From NCBI RefSeq assembly GCF_921293095.1, contig NC_060247.1:51743111-51807110 (forward strand): a DNA stretch of 64,000 nucleotides, read 5' to 3'. The position numbers were made by a program, and so were the translations under genes. The notes under the pieces were generated by a model that saw only the letters and a list, made by a program, of their open reading frames with translations, was not told where the DNA came from and did not search any database. This DNA comes from Ischnura elegans (taxonomy: Eukaryota; Arthropoda; Insecta; Odonata; Coenagrionidae). Positions 37,501 to 49,294 of the stretch are shown piece after piece (the first letter of the stretch is position 1; each line of letters opens with the position of its first letter).

Positions 37501-39722
37501 GTAAAAAATTTTAATGAAAAAATATAAATGAAAAACGCGCTACCCATTTAGTGACAAGCTTCAAAATATTTATTCGGTAGCCCCTCCTCCTCTTTTTCAT
37601 CAAACACTACTCTTACCTCAGGATTGAAGGAGACAGGGATTCATACAAGTATCCCGTAAGAGTGAAGTAGACTGCATTAAGAGTGTTCCTTTACACGTTA
37701 ATCGCATTTCGAGGGCAGGCAGTGAAATAATGAGCAACTTTTCGTGCTTGCATGTCCTTTACCGTGTCCCGAGGCTTCTTTTCAATCCTCTCATGCTTCG
37801 ATGCAGCTGCTCTGAGCTTCCCTCCCCCGTGCCCATACAAATCACCAGCCAGCCTCATCTTGTCTCATCTAACCAGCTTTCTGCGCACGTCACTCTTTGA
37901 GTGGACCATTAACTTTTCTCTAAACCACAAATAATCTCTGCGGTCTCTAATAGGGATGCATCAAGCATGACATCATACTATTCAGAGACATGAGTCCGCG
38001 TAAAAATTAAGAAAGATTAGATTCATAAGTCGTAGGGAGACGAATGCAGCAAGACATTACGGATGTAGTGAATACTATGCACAAAATCAATGCAAAAAAT
38101 TTGAATTATGTTTCGAAAATATGTAAATTATTTAATAATAAAAGAAATACTTACAGAGGGGGTGGAAAAATCTGATATTTACATTAAATTCATTACAGTG
38201 CCCTTTTTGGCCAAAATTTGGATAGTCTCTTACTCGTCGTCCCGATCAAAGGGTATTAAAGCAGTCTAATTTAATCTTATTAAAGTGAGTGATGGGATAG
38301 ACAAAGATAGTTAAACTATCTCGTGAAAATATTACCCTGGATAAACTAGTATGCGACCTTGAGGATAGATTGAATATTTTGAAGTGGGAATAACTCTCGA
38401 ATACATTTTAAATACATAGTGTACCGATGTCAAATGACAATGCTCCTAAAGCAATCGCATGAAAAAGGGGCCTTCACATGGGCATTAAATTCAATTGGGA
38501 TGATATTGAAGCTGCACATACGGTAGGTTAGAAGATGTTATCTATTCCAAGCATTCGCTGCTTGGTGTCCAGCATGGCGGAAGAGTTCGTCCTATCCAGG
38601 AGTGTGGAGAGAAATCTGATGCTATCTGACCATCACCTGGACATGAGGTATGCCAACGTAGCAAGGCAAAATTTATAAAAGAGGCTTTCTTGCTGATAGA
38701 CAGACGGTTGAGTTCCCTAGCAAGGTGCCTTGAAACGAAATGATAAGGTAAAGTACTTATGGTCTCACAGGGTCACACACCTTCTCGCATATTTACTTTT
38801 TTGCTACTGAGACTAATTAAGCTAGGATTTTCAGCAATTAAAAGTCTTTATTGTTATTACTTGAAGCTGTGACCATTTTTTTTTCTAATTATTTTGCTAA
38901 CACTTTTCCATTGTTCTCCCTAGAATAACGCATCAGATAAGTGAATATTAAGCTTAACACTTTGATATACGAGCGTCATCTATACTCGATTCTAATTCTT
39001 TACTGTCTTTCAGAGAAAAATACACACAAAGTAAAACAATTTCGGTAAAGACTTCGGAGTAAAATTGGGACACACGCAGGTTGACTAAATGTAAAATATA
39101 ATGTGAAATTATCTCAGCTGTATTTGTCTGCCATCAAAATCCAATAATTAAGATGTTTCTTCAGAACATTCTTAATAAATAGTCCAACCTCTGATGAGCA
39201 AAGCTTGCGATATAATATTTCTTATCTATAAATCCATTCAATATTAACGGTCTTCCTTCTTAAGGCCCGCCATAAGGCAATTATCACTGTGGTCGTTGAT
39301 GTTTTAAAAAGAGCTGCGCATTCCTCAGCCAGAGATGAGCCGTAGTATTTCTTCCGCAACCACCTGTTATCGATCCCGCAGAATTAGCACTACATCGAGG
39401 GGTCCAGTTGAAGGTGGACGATAAAAGGAAAAGCAGGTACGCAGGCGCCGCTGGGCGGATAAAGGCGAGAGAAGTGTTGGGCTGTCTGTGAGAAGTGTTG
39501 AAAAATAGTCTACCTTGGAATTTCGGCTCCAATCGCGTTCCAAATTGGAATACTAAAGGGTACATAAGCCATATACCACTTTCTGTCCAAATTGGAAGTA
39601 ATATTGCGTTAAAATAAAGCGTTTCTGACTTAAATACAACTTCGTGATACAAGCAATATTTTTTAAAATTTGAATCGGTGGTGCGGGTTAAATATGCACA
39701 TTTCACTTAATACCTTTGTTAC
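31546..39722. other. 8 kb with no recognisable gene or element
   Basis: This is AT-rich, with one 16-base A run at about 32887-32902. Frames up to 99 codons occur. The longest, 140 codons on the minus strand at 39284-39706, ends against the hAT-like element and has no recognisable domain. Nothing here meets a reporting standard as a gene. Confidence 0.4.
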
Positions 39723-40990
39723 TAGGGATGTGCGGTTACTCGAAAATTCGAGTCAACTCGTGTATTTGGAATAGCATTACGAATTTCGATTCGAGTCGAG
39801 TAGTTTCGGTTACAGAGCTGTCGAGGTCAATAAGTTAAGAAATCTGATGACAGGAAGTGCTATGCTCTAATACAGGCCATTCTAATGCCTTGGCCAGGGA
39901 GTTTCAGCTTGCTGTCTGTGTAGCAGCCAACCACTGTAGTAGTCGAGGACGTGGGAGCCGAATATCTTTTTCTCAGAGGCGGCGGCCGACCGTCTTACGA
40001 CCCGACAGCACATTCGAAGTAACAGCACATTCGAAGGGTACCACTGCATCCCACATACTTGTGGAAAATTTTTATACCCTATCCTAATTTCTTTGCTCGA
40101 ATACCGTGGGAAAACTCAAAAATGGTTAAGATTTCTGTGAAAAAATATGTAACTTATAGGTTTTAGCGGCCAATTCCGGTTTTTCCTGGTTTTGATATCA
40201 CAAGGGGTTCCATCTTTTAGCCTTTTTGGGTACGAGGTACATCCTATGTTAATTTTTGAATATTCCTTTGCTGCGTTTATTTTCCCTCTTGAACTTACAA
40301 AAAAGAGTCACCAAGGTCGATTAAGCGATATGAGAAATTTAAAATATTTCTTCGTCTACAAAACTAAAGTTATATTCTATATTTCGCTCACTTCGTAAAC
40401 TTAAATATTTCCATAAAGATTCAAGATGCATAAGAAAACGTTGATTTAATTTTTAGAGAAATTCCTAAGTTTCTCAAATATTTCAATTTTTGCTAGAGGG
40501 TTCAGCAAAACAAATATGTAGCGAAAGGCAATTGGTTTTTCTGTATGAGAATTTGAAAGAATAAAATATTACATGATTCATTTACGAATTTAATTTTTAT
40601 TACAATTGGTCAAATGCCTATACTCGAGGCTCTTCGAAACAGTTTGAATACGTATATTAATTAAACTTTCGGTAAATGACTAGATATTAACACATTTCAA
40701 TCTTGCTCATGAAACTGATTAAGACACTTTAATTTTCATTCATCTCCTGATTTTGTCACAATTGCCATCAACGTCTTTCCAATTTGTTTTCCTTTTTACA
40801 ACATGCCAAGCATTCAGAATAGAAAATTTACAAGGGGATTGGAAAAATGAAAAAATGCTGAAACGTGCGTTGTTGTACTGCATGGCCCAGAAATTACCAT
40901 ACTCGATTCGACTGACTCATTACTAGCGAGTAGTTTTCAACTCGACTCGATACTCGAATCGAGATCAAAAATTACCACTGGCACATCCCA
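39723..40990. mobile_element. hAT-like terminal-inverted-repeat element, about 1.27 kb
   Basis: The left end reads tagggatgtgcggttactcg and the right end reads ttaccactggcacatccca; the gggatgtgc terminus is shared in inverted orientation. Both ends carry dense subterminal repeats built on tcgagt/actcga (39741-39815 and 40900-40965), which pair in inverted orientation. A (T)AGGGATGTGC terminus with repetitive subterminal motifs fits a hAT-superfamily element. I could not confirm an 8-bp target duplication, and no transposase frame is visible, so it is non-autonomous or decayed. The terminal match is short, so the class is tentative. Confidence 0.5.
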
Positions 40991-41052
40991 ATTAGCTGTA
41001 AACATCCTGTCAAACTCGCAAAAACATGAGAAGCCGAGCGATAGTGTACTCA

Positions 41053-41335
41053 CAAGGAGACATCGCGAGAGTGATGTTTGGGATCTGAATACCGATTTTA
41101 TAGGTGGTGCCGATGGCGGTGGAGTGCCTTGGGCGCTCGTCGAGTGACTCTTGACACATGCATCCGGGGTTTGAATCGCAGTGTAGGTTAATTTTTTTCT
41201 CTCTTATAATTTTAGAAATCACTGTTACACATCCTCATGCGTTTTATTTAGTTACTTCGCGTTTTTTTTTCATATTATTTTACGATCTTTATATAGCTTT
41301 CAGATCCCAAACATCACCTTCGTGATGTCTCCTTG
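41053..41335. mobile_element. 283-bp TIR element with an internal tRNA-like segment
   Basis: Arms of about 37 bp at 41053-41089 and 41299-41335 are inverted copies: caaggagacatcgcgagag and tgatgtttgggatctgaa on the left, the complement on the right with three or so mismatches. Between them, 41108-41195 resembles a tRNA-derived sequence: tggcggtggagtg as a possible A-box region, then ggggtttgaatcgc as a B box. The combination looks like a SINE or tRNA-like sequence captured by, or inserted into, a small TIR element. Confidence 0.6.
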
Positions 41336-41572
41336 CCAGTCAAAGCCGTGTAGCGATTGGGTTTTTCATTGCATCATCTAATTATCCGTGACTATCGAAT
41401 CCGATAAAAAGCGCGGTTCTTGACAGCAAATTAAGGTGTCAATGGTGGTGGAGAACCTTCTACAGCGATATTCCTGCTCCAGCCCTTCACTTCCTCCTTC
41501 ACGTGACACACGACTTTCATTTTCTCTCTGCATTCCTCTTTCCTGCCTTACACTTTCCGTTGCTATTTCCAT

Positions 41573-42110
41573 AGTTGGATGGGATTCCCTGTCAGACCGC
41601 AGACTGAAAAATAGACTGAAACCTATTAGATAAAGTCAAGAGCAGTGTATTTTTTAAAGAAGCTAGCCATATCATTCGAACGCCAAGATCTTACGATAGA
41701 TCAAATCATATAAATAGAACAAGAGAGATAGACTGTAGAACACACAGATTTAGAATGTCATTTTTCACGATCAATGAGAGACTACAACGGTAGCGTTAGA
41801 ACTCAAAAATAGATCAGATGACTTGTATTGTAGCCTATTAACTCATGCATATCTTATTCATGTATCTGAATTTTAATATTATTTCTGACAGCATGTTATT
41901 TTATGTTGTAGCTTTGTGGGCAGTAAACCTTAACAAGCAGCTGGCAAGTTTTTTTCCTTTGAATGAATGCGGTATTATAAATTGTTAGTATGCGCAACGT
42001 TTTTTAAACCAAGTGTTGTGCATGTGGAATTTTAATTTCATGCTGCAGATTGATCAACCCCTGCCAAACACCCTAGAGATGGCTCGCAGGGTATTATGTA
42101 GATGTAGATG
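41573..42110 (+). mobile_element. 5'-truncated LINE 3' end (same family as 44.8 kb)
   Basis: From about 41573 it translates as GWDSLSDRRLKNRLKPI, matching the C-terminus of the reverse-transcriptase frame at 46289 onward. It then aligns nucleotide by nucleotide through the end of that frame and the 3' UTR. The last segment is shared almost exactly: ccctgccaaacaccctagag, then ggctcgcagggta. It ends in the hexamer tail tgtagatgtagatg. Frameshifts such as an early TAG after KPIR show it is dead. It gives the family boundary independently of the longer copy. Confidence 0.9.
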
Positions 42111-44815
42111 CTATAACCCCCTATTCTTACGCCATACGGATGAATCCCCAAGCGTTGACTGCCACTCCATTCGTATTTCTCCTGAATGATAGTCGCACGT
42201 AAAGCGGGAACCATGTCAACAATGCGAGTGCTCACGCCTAAAAACAGAGACTTCCCCTCATCTGCAGCCCTTTTAGAGAAGAGAAATTTTTCTCGCTTCG
42301 CTCGTGTTTCTTCCGCCTCGCAAAATACCGTAATCAAAGTGGGCGTTTTACATTTCCGCTAGTCATACAGCAGCTTCTCAAGGACCGGAGGCAGGTACTC
42401 GGTAATGATGCCACTGAGAAAACATATTCAACGTTCAGGGAGGGTCGAGCTTTCTCTGCCTTCAAGGAGAGTAGCGTAGCGATGGAAATATTTTCACCCA
42501 ATTTAGAGCCCCTGTTTCTCATCTAATACACTATGCGCCTTCATTGATGATTTAAATCCGTCAAAAACAAAGACAGCGCGGATCAAAGGAATCGTTTTGA
42601 ATGAAAGAGGAATAAAATTAATGGGCATACTTATTATTGAGTTCACTCAAGCGAACATTGAGTTCCTCTGAGAATCTAGGTCAGACCTAGCTGAAACAAT
42701 GCAGAAAAAACAGCGTACAGCTGGGAAAATTCAAAGTATTCACGCACGTTTAATACCTAGACAAGAAAATAAACACAAGACAAGATTGAAATTGAAAATA
42801 AGATGAAGTTTTTGGGCAAAAAAAATGAAAAAAAATCCTACCTTATCGGAGACCCTGAGAATATGTATAACTTTGAAGAATTAATTTAAAAAAGTGATGA
42901 GTCGAAGGCACTCTAATTTAGTGCCTAAGATTTCTAAGCGTCAATTTAAGGATATCCTTTACCTCTGTGAATTAGTAACAGCGAAAAATCATTCACATAT
43001 CATAGTAAATCCAGAGCACATGATTAAAAGTAATTAAATGTATAATACGTTACTCTCTAAATAAATCTATTGCAACATTCCTATTATCTTGCAATCTATT
43101 GATGACGTACTAATGAATTACCTGGATAATTATTTATGACTGGAGTATTTGTCAATAAGTTCATCTTACTATTGCAACATTTAAATACAGCAAATTAAAA
43201 TTATAAATACAGTTTTGTACAAGGGAAAACATTATTCATGGAGCTCAATAAGGCCGAAAACCAATGTAACATTTAGATAAAAAGGAATGAACAGTCTGGA
43301 GACCAATATCACACTCACCTATCATTAATTTTGAAATTTCTCCGTCAATTTTACACCCGGTGGTATTTTTGTGAGAAAGAGTAGAGGGGATTTCAAGATT
43401 TCATTTATTAAAATTATAATAATGATGATGATGATGAAATGGCTACATTTAATAAATCCCTGCATTGGTTCTTCATGTAGTTGAAGGTATCTATAGATTT
43501 AATTCTAATGCTATTGGTGCTACATCTGGTTGCATTTTCTGTTAACGAGAAGATATGTTTCAGAAACCCAAGGTATTAAAGACTCAAAAATGCCATATTC
43601 GTAAGATGAACTCGCCAAGTCTTGTTTGATTTCTGGGACACATAATTACATGGTAGTTCCATCGGCTCTTAAATAATTGCCTCTTGTATTCCTTCGTAAT
43701 ATTGATAGCTATCTTGTACGTCTATTTGCACGACCCAAAACACACAGAATACTTTGATTTCCAAAGTCTCCACGCAATAAACAACTCCGTTGAGCGTCAA
43801 TACCTCTTATAACAGATCGGGCCTGAAACTCAATCTCGCACGTGTGGTTCAGTGTATTATCTGATTGATTTACCTTCCCTACCAAAACCTCTGCCGTAAG
43901 CGCTCTTCTTATATTGTCCTTTTAATTTCCACTCCCAATTGAATCAAAGAGCTGAGCTCAAGACCTCATTCCAATTTCAATCCGACATATATTACCAGAT
44001 TTCCTGCTTAAAGCGGGCGTAATCATTCATGTTTGTAAAGAAAGGACCGGAGGAGAGTCAAATGTTTGTCTCTAGGTATTTCGAACACGAAATTTACGGG
44101 AGAAACAATATGCCCAAATAGCATAGCGTAGTATTTATGAGGAACTGCCGCAGAGCAAAATAAATTAAATATTTGAAAAAATCTAGTATTTGTGACCCAG
44201 TTAATTTCTTTTCAACCCGTTTGCGATTACTTCCACACAATCGTGAGAGTAAATGCAGTTCCTTTTGTTTGAATTCATGAAATTCCTTCAAAAACATCCG
44301 TGATTTAGCGTCTGTGGAATCTCATGAGTTAAATATGTGTCAAAATCCGAATTGCCTTAAAACCCTATACGCAAAAAAGATGAAACCGTATGAAAAGCTT
44401 TTTGAGTGACCAAAGATAAATCAGATATCCATATTTGTTAGTCCAGAATTACAGTCGTTTTATGTCCAAATTTTTCGGAAAGCCTACAACTATAATTCCG
44501 ATAAAAGATAGTTAAAGCCCAATTTTTTTTATGTCTGCATGGATTTGGAAAAACCGTGGATGTCTAAACTATAGTATTGGTAGATTGTTAAAAAACACAA
44601 CAACAACAGGCTACGCGTTTTTCACACCATTATATGCGTGCCGGAGAATGAACTAATCACGAAGGAAAATTGCTCTTGTCTGGGTCGCTTCATAGACAGG
44701 GGCATCAATATATCAATAGGGGGCGCGAATTGCAGTTTTCATGCTAATAAAATAGTGAAAATAATTTTACTTACGAAATTTTGTGGGCTAAATATGTTGC
44801 CGATAATTTCTGTCC
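42111..44815. other. 2.7 kb without firm gene
   Basis: The first 420 bp (42111-42530) are clearly GC-richer than the neighbourhood and open in several frames; see findings. The rest is AT-rich with a short (atg)n microsatellite at 43421-43437. No domain was recognised. Confidence 0.4.
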
Positions 44816-46527
44816 TCCAGGAAGGTTAAAAGAAAAACACTAGTAGAGCAGTTACAGGATAACCCAAAAGCATTTTGGTCATATGTTAGGGAAGTTCAAG
44901 GTAAACGATCTACCGTATGTTCGCTGAGAAACGACAATGGAGATGTGTTGACAAGCAGTTACGATAAAGCCAATTTATTAAATTCCTACTTTAAGAGCGT
45001 GTTCACGGAGCCTTCCGAAAACTCACCCGAGACCGATGACAATCCCTGTCTACATAAGATGCCAGCTATTGACATTAGTACGCTCGGAATAGATAATATA
45101 TTGAAATCGCTTAGTCCAAATAAATCACCTGGTCCAGACGAAATCCCTTCTCGCGTATATAAAGAACTAGCCTCAGAACTTGCCCCCTACTTGCAGTTAA
45201 TATTCAGTAAATCCATCAAGCAACACGAAGTACCTAATGACTGGAAAATCGCTAACGTAACGCCTATATTTAAAAGTGGAGACAAGGAACAGCCATCTAA
45301 TTACAGGCCGATATCTTTAACGTCCATCTCTTGCAAAGTCCTTGAACACATCGTAGTCAGCTCGGTAATGAAACACCTAGACGCGCAAAACTTATTAATG
45401 GGAAATCAACATGGATTCAGGAAAAGCAGATCGTGCGAAACTCAGTTAGCGCTTTTCGCCCACGATATTTTAGTCTCCGGGGAAGACAACATTCCAGTAG
45501 ACGCGATTTTTCTTGATTTCAAAAAGGCATTTGATAAAGTACCCCACGGAAAGTTAATAATAAAACTGAAATCTTATGGTCTAGACGAAGATGTCATTTC
45601 CTGGATTAGAGAATTTTTGAGCGACCGCGTCCAAAGAGTAGTATTAGACGGTGCAGTCTCCAATGAGGTTAGAGTGACTTCTGGCGTTCCTCAGGGTAGT
45701 GTCATTGGCCCACTCCTATTCCTTCTTTATATAAACGACATTGGCGAAGTAGTGCAGAGTAAGTTACGATTATTTGCAGACGACGCTGTAGTTTACAGAG
45801 AAATCCGTTCCAGCAAAGATATAGATGAACTAACGAATGACCTTGCTGCTATCCAAGCTTGGTGCGATGCTTGGCAGTTAGAATTAAATTTGGAAAAATG
45901 CGTCGTAATGAATTTCTGGAAGAAGGATAACTCCCTACAGCGTAACTATGTCATTCGGGGCACGCAGTTAAAGGCAGTTGAATCTGTGAAATATCTAGGG
46001 GTTAGACTCAATAATGATCTATCGTGGAATAAACATATTCGAGAAATAACCGGTCAAGCTAATCGTAAAATGGGTTTTGTTAAAAGAATATTAGGAAAGT
46101 GCGACGACAAAGTGAGAGAAATTAGCTACTTTTCCCTCGTTAGACCACATTTGGAATACGCTGCCAGTGTTTGGGACCCTCATGAAAAGGCTTAATAACA
46201 GAGTTAGAACGCGTGCAAAGAAGAGCTGCCAGGTATGTGAAAGGTCGTTACGATAGTCTTGTTAGTGTAACTGACCTCTTAGATAAACTCGGATGGGAAT
46301 CTCTGTCGGACCGTAGATTGAAAAATAGACTAAACCTTTTAGATAAATTCAAGAGCAGTGTCTTTTCTGACGAAGTTAACCATATCTTGCGGACGCCAAC
46401 GTACTACGGAAGATTAGATCATATAAATAAAATAAGAGAGATAGATTGCAGAACAGACAGATTCCGAATGTCATATTTTCCACGATCAATAAGAGATTAT
46501 AACGGTAGCAATAGAACGCGTAAATAG
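44816..46527 (+). pseudogene. LINE reverse transcriptase, 5'-truncated, one frameshift
   Basis: The frame is open from about 44816 (no start codon; reads KVKRKTLVEQLQDNPKAFWS) through a Met at 44945 to a stop at 46193-46195. Counting from that Met, RT motifs appear in order: NKSPGPDEIP about 58, YRPISLTS about 118, HGFRKSRSCETQL about 154, FLDFKKAFDKVPH with catalytic Asp 191, SGVPQGS about 245, and FADD at 277-280. After YLGVRL comes RPHLEYAASVWDPHEKA and then the stop. The rest of the C-terminus (RVQRRAARYVKGRYDS to a TAG at 46525-46527) continues in the next frame, as expected from loss of one base near 46189. The protein copies LINE RNA at a nicked target. Catalytic residues are intact, but this copy lacks the endonuclease and is split. 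The clade is assigned by overall resemblance to CR1/L2/Daphne-type sequences and is approximate. Confidence 0.9.
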
Positions 46528-46772
46528 ATTGCATGACTTGTAGTGTAGCCTACTAACCTATGTAAAACTTACTGCATGTTTCTGAATTTCTATTCTATAT
46601 TCTATTTCTAACAGCATATAGTAGTATAGTTTGTTATTATACGGGACGTTTCTTGGACGGTGTGGTGTGCATGTGGGAGTCCAAATGCATGCTGCATGCT
46701 GGTGATTGATCACCCCCTGCCAAACACCCTAGAGGTGGCTCGCAGGGTAATTTGTAGATGTAGATGTAGATG
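44816..46772 (+). mobile_element. 5'-truncated CR1/L2-like LINE, about 1.96 kb
   Basis: It contains the reverse-transcriptase part of a LINE, its 3' UTR (46528-46752) and a terminal tail of tgtaga-type hexamers (46753-46772). The 5' end is placed near 44816, where the family-like open frame begins; the endonuclease domain is missing. The 3' end is fixed by comparison with 41573-42110. No target-site duplication could be confirmed. Confidence 0.9.
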
Positions 46773-48990
46773 TTAACTTTTTCGCCAATTTCGTCCAATC
46801 TCAGGCGAATGTCATTTTACACTGAATGCTCCATGTACGTCTGACACCAGTGAGAGCACTGTAAGAAGATACCAATATGAAAGTGCAGTTTGTAGACCGT
46901 ATCTTGCAGAAACGCAATAAAATATTCGTAACTGCCTAGCACATTCAGCGCGGAGCACGTCAATTGGCGTGCTCTGCCGGTCGGGCCGGGAGCCCTTTCT
47001 CCGCCTCCGTTCGTGACTAATATGCACTTCCAAGTCTTCCAATCATATGAATGGCCTTCAGCAAGCTTCCCTCTTTCCACCCGTGTGCGTCGTTTGTAAA
47101 AAGCAGTGTTTGAACGAAAGTTATGGCGCTAAAACTTCCCTCTATTTTTCTTTCTTATTTTATCAGCCGTTTCTGACGACGGTCATGAAAATCGGACCTG
47201 CTTTGAATGTGCTTGCTAATTGTCGAAAAAACTTCTTTCAGTCAGATTTGATCGAAGTACATATACATAATAAACAAGAGATTGAAAGGTACTTCGGAAG
47301 GTATCGCGATCTTAATAAGAATACGGAGTAGTTATAATTACATTATTCCCGACAACCAACCTCTAGGGGATTAGGCCTAGTGAGCTCAGTCACCAACATA
47401 AAGCATTTAATAGGATTTTCAATAATGTAAACTCAAAATCTAAATTTTATGCTTTTAAACATCAGACCATTATTCATCAACCATCGATTCAACCATGTAA
47501 TATAGCTATTTAAGTGGCATTGCATAAGTGGAACGCAATCAGCCTGAAATCAATTTGAGACGCTTGTTTATCTACCTTAAATCCAATGTATTGTTTAAAG
47601 TAGCCTAAAAATTATTATGAATCAAATTAACACGGTCAAATAGAGGAGTTTCCAATGCTAGCGAATAAGAATTAAGACTGATATCTATGGGCCCCAAAAA
47701 TATTGACAATCATTTGACAGGGAATACTTACTATTTTTCTTGCCTGAATACCTTCCATTAAATCATATTCATGACTAAAAATATAATAAATCAAACTTCT
47801 CATGCTGTAGGATACGAAATTTCAGGATTGGATGTCAATATTCTCGAGCTCAGACCGAAGAAGAATAGAAGCCGGGGAAGGGAGAGAAATTTACGAGTTG
47901 AAGACAAAAGAAGAACGAGAATTGATTATCCGTGCTTCAGAGGGGCCTGAGATTTGGAGGGAAACGAGAGATTCTCAAACTTGATTCGGAAGAAATATGA
48001 CACGTCGTTTATAAAGTATGGAGAGGTCCATAGAACCAATCTGAATTGAAATTCCTTCTTGGTATCCGGAGAAAATATATCGTAAGGAAACTACAAAGGG
48101 AGTGCTATGGAAAATGCAAAAATTAAAATATACCATTATAATAACTGAAAAAATACACGCTAAGCTACTGAAAAAGTTAGCTGTTGGATGTAAGTAGAAT
48201 AAGAAACGGCAGAAAATCTCCGAGCTAATTACTTTTAATCTAAATGTTTCACTACTAGATGGCGAAAACATGATAAAATTGATAAAAGACGGTGATTTCT
48301 TTTTAAATGTGGTAACGGGGGAAAAGTGTAAAATACCCTCAGAGTTGATGGTAAAGAGGAAGCAATGAAGATAGAAATAAATTGTGCGGCTAAAGAAAAG
48401 AGTAGGAAAAGCACGAAGGGGTAGATTGAGGAGGGGTTGGAAGCGATTCTTATGGGCTCCTTTAGAGTTAATAGAAGGGTTGGGCGGCGTTGGGGAAGGC
48501 AAGGTGGCGCGACGGGGAAGTGTCTTGGCGGGGCTTGGTGACAACTAAGGATTTTCATGGATGACAGAGGAAAGTGTTGCCCAATGGAGTGGATTTTTAT
48601 TGAATTTCTTATCCTATTTTCCATATCCATTGCAATTTTTTAATAGTCATTTTTTCATGTTCGATTTCACTGTTACCATTCCGTAAAATTTCGTAGATAA
48701 TGAGTTTCCATAGTAGCTATTTGCATGGTAGGTATTTTTCATTGTAACCGGAAACAGCAACGGAAAAATCAGAAAAATATCTGCGCATTTGCTGGCTTGA
48801 GAAAATTTTCAAGCTTCCATCATTTGGACTCAACAATTCATACATGACTTTCAACCTGGGTCTTCACTTTTATGAACTTCACTTTCACTTCGATGAAAAT
48901 GATTGCGATAACTTCGAAGTTAATCCACAATTGGTACATCCACTAAAACAAGAAATAACAATAATTACGGAGGCTTCCGCGTTGATTTAA
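46773..48990. other. 2.2 kb without firm gene
   Basis: Immediately after the LINE there is a GC-richer patch (46930-47040). A 189-codon minus-strand frame at 47975-48544 is the longest outside the LINE; its translation is Phe/Ser/Pro-rich, a second same-strand frame overlaps it, and no domain is recognisable. See findings. Confidence 0.4.
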
Positions 48991-49294
48991 TGGGTGATTG
49001 TTTTTCGGGTTAACTCCGTGAGGACTCATTTTTTGGTGGACAACAGTTTCGAGCGAATTCCAGCTCCCGTCTTTCGGTCCAAATGATTTGCAGAGCTGCA
49101 ATTCTTTATACATAAGGCTAGTCAGGCGCACGTTGATTTTTTCGGTTTGGATTCCGTTGTTGGAAGAGCCGTTTGAATGATGAAGCTTAAAGATAGCCGT
49201 CCTCCCTATTGAAGTTATTTTCGAGAATCGTAATTTCTATCGCCTCCCTTATGAAAAATGAGTCGTCGCGGATTTAACCCGAAAAACAATCACC
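48991..49294. mobile_element. TIR element, about 304 bp
   Basis: The left end (48991-49036) reads gggtgattgtttttcgggtt, then aactccg and gactcattttt. The right end (about 49250-49294) is its inverted complement with a handful of differences (ggtgattgtttttcgggtta again when read on the minus strand). The match extends about 45-50 bp. The ends abut taa-rich flanks, and a target duplication is not certain. There is no coding capacity, and the superfamily is not assigned. Confidence 0.7.

Noticed and set aside
39284..39706. 140-codon minus-strand frame
   Set aside because: No recognisable domain or splice context; it ends beside a transposon end and is probably chance.
43421..43437. CRISPR-like or satellite array
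   Set aside because: Only a short (atg)n microsatellite; no spacers or long repeat units anywhere in the window.
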